The notes under the pieces: model-generated
What the model was told of the DNA's origin: nothing
Seen by the model: the letters and a program-made list of their open reading frames with translations, nothing else
Databases searched by the model: none
Shown: positions 63,541 to 64,000 of the stretch, in pieces
Layout: the number at the start of each line of letters is the position of its first letter
Numbering within the stretch: the stretch's first letter is position 1
Source: Treponema rectale
Lineage (GTDB): Bacteria > Spirochaetota > Spirochaetia > Treponematales > Treponemataceae
Assembly (NCBI RefSeq): GCF_014202035.1
Contig: NZ_JACHFR010000002.1
Span: 975,331-1,039,330 of the forward strand
Length of the DNA stretch: 64,000 nt
Reading direction: 5' to 3'
Translations under genes and position numbers: made by a program

Positions 63541-63710
63541 ACATTCCGCTTAAACCGTGAAAAAAAAATAAAAAAAGTCAGAAAAAATAAAAAAAATATA
63601 AAAAAATCGTTTCCGGCAGACGCGTAAATACCCCGGGAGGCCCGTAAACAGAGGGGTCTGCGGCATCGGAAAAAAAATTCAAAAAAAATGCAGAAAAATT
63701 TAAAAAGCTG
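63541..63710. other. A-tract-rich region before the rRNA promoter
   Basis: Many A-runs of 5-9 bases are broken by a G+C-rich hairpin (GCAGAC.../GTCTGC, 63617-63660). A-tracts just upstream of an rRNA promoter are the usual place of UP elements and bent DNA. No gene is seen. Confidence 0.45.
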
Positions 63711-63739
63711 TTGACACAAAATCGAATCGGATATATATT
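63711..63739 (+). promoter_or_regulatory. rRNA operon promoter
   Basis: TTGACA (63711-63716), a 17-base spacer and TATATT (63734-63739), with A-tracts upstream. Transcription would start near 63746, about 190 bases before the mature 16S. Confidence 0.8.
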
Positions 63740-63745
63740 CTTCAT

Positions 63746-63932
63746 CACTCAGCAACAACAGCTGAACAGCTTTTTGAAAGCATCAGGGACGGAAGAAACA
63801 GTAGATAATACGACGAATGTCAGTACGACGAGAAAGCATATGATTTCAGGAGAAATCCTGAAAACCTAAAGATTTCTTTTAATGAAAGCTTGGGAAGAAT
63901 TAAAGTGGTAATCTTTTGCCCTTCGGGGCTTT
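63746..63932 (+). promoter_or_regulatory. 16S rRNA leader
   Basis: Transcribed leader. TTTCAGGA-GAAA-TCCTGAAA (63844-63863) is a perfect 8-bp stem with a GNRA tetraloop, and GCCCTTCGGGGC (63919-63930) lies directly before the mature 5' end. These are candidate processing or antitermination elements; no canonical boxA was found. Confidence 0.55.
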
Positions 63933-64000
63933 AGAATAATCATGGAGAGTTCGATCCTGGCTCAGAACGAACGCTGGCGGCGCGTCTTAAGCATGCAAGT
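63933..64000 (+). rRNA. 16S ribosomal RNA, 5' end (runs off the right edge)
   Basis: The conserved start GATCCTGGCTCAGAACGAAC followed by GCTGGCGGCGCGTCTTAAGC identifies 16S rRNA; the CTTAAGCATGCAAGT wording is typical of Treponema. The mature 5' end is estimated near 63933. About 68 bases are visible. The universal 27F primer site has C instead of T at 63952. Confidence 0.95.

Noticed and set aside
62437..63758. Minus-strand frames sharing LRIRVIPCLQLTG
   Set aside because: The similarity comes from the repeated 50-base core read in reverse, not from related genes.

Overview
The window comes from a spirochaete of the genus Treponema or a close relative, most likely a gut or rumen type. The best evidence is the 5' end of a 16S rRNA gene at the right edge (63933-64000), which carries the treponemal 'GGCGCGTCTTAAGCATGCAAGT'-type opening. 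Lipoproteins with spirochaete-style lipoboxes, a coding style of moderate G+C with A/T-rich intergenic DNA, and many polysaccharide hydrolases fit the same picture.

Layout. 1-4804 (minus): asnS, a PilZ protein, a YihY/BrkB membrane protein with a cyclic-nucleotide domain, and the 5' part of pyrG. 5150-8900 (plus): a sigma-70-type factor behind a near-perfect sigma-54 (-24/-12) promoter, then a YibQ-like divergent polysaccharide deacetylase, tsaD and a tautomerase. 8918-12165 (minus): a chemotaxis receptor and leuB. 12314-16260 (plus): valS, an HD-domain protein and rnhA. 16268-21990 (minus): a four-gene RND efflux operon (TolC, adaptor, pump, small PII-like protein). 22108-23937 (minus): hisH, hisF, queD.

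24077-43892 is the most distinctive region, a beta-1,3-glucan (laminarin-type) utilisation locus. It holds a GH16 enzyme without a signal peptide, a lipoprotein with two GH16 domains, a GH64 lipoprotein, two large Ig-domain lipoproteins, a GH3 beta-glucosidase with inverted domain order, and a YesM/YesN-type sensor kinase and AraC-type response regulator. The likely logic is surface binding and cutting of beta-1,3-glucan by the lipoproteins, uptake of oligosaccharides, final hydrolysis by the cytoplasmic GH3 enzyme, and control by the two-component pair. Three genes of the locus share an ACCGAAA-type element at a fixed distance from a putative -10 box.

43908-48290 holds fatty acid synthesis genes (fabD, fabG, fabF, fabZ). 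fabD and fabF have related inverted repeats overlapping their promoters. The set is interrupted by two copies of a MITE-like repeat and an opposing small gene. 48385-52744 (minus): an unknown spirochaetal protein, PRPP synthetase, an FGGY kinase and a HAD phosphatase. 53327-60360: a secreted vWA protein, a TPR lipoprotein, a phosphodiester glycosidase-like lipoprotein, an MBL hydrolase, rpmB, uvrB and an omptin-like outer-membrane protease with all four catalytic residues. 60697-62014 (minus): a secreted unknown protein and a 54-residue lipoprotein.

62110-63700 is a decayed, repeat-rich zone: a G+C-rich patch, a broken lipoprotein gene and a 230-bp tandem repeat. It precedes a consensus rRNA promoter and the start of 16S rRNA. 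Two interspersed repeat families run through the window. R1 (four copies) has terminal inverted repeats. R2 (two copies) has three-part hairpin structure with compensatory changes.
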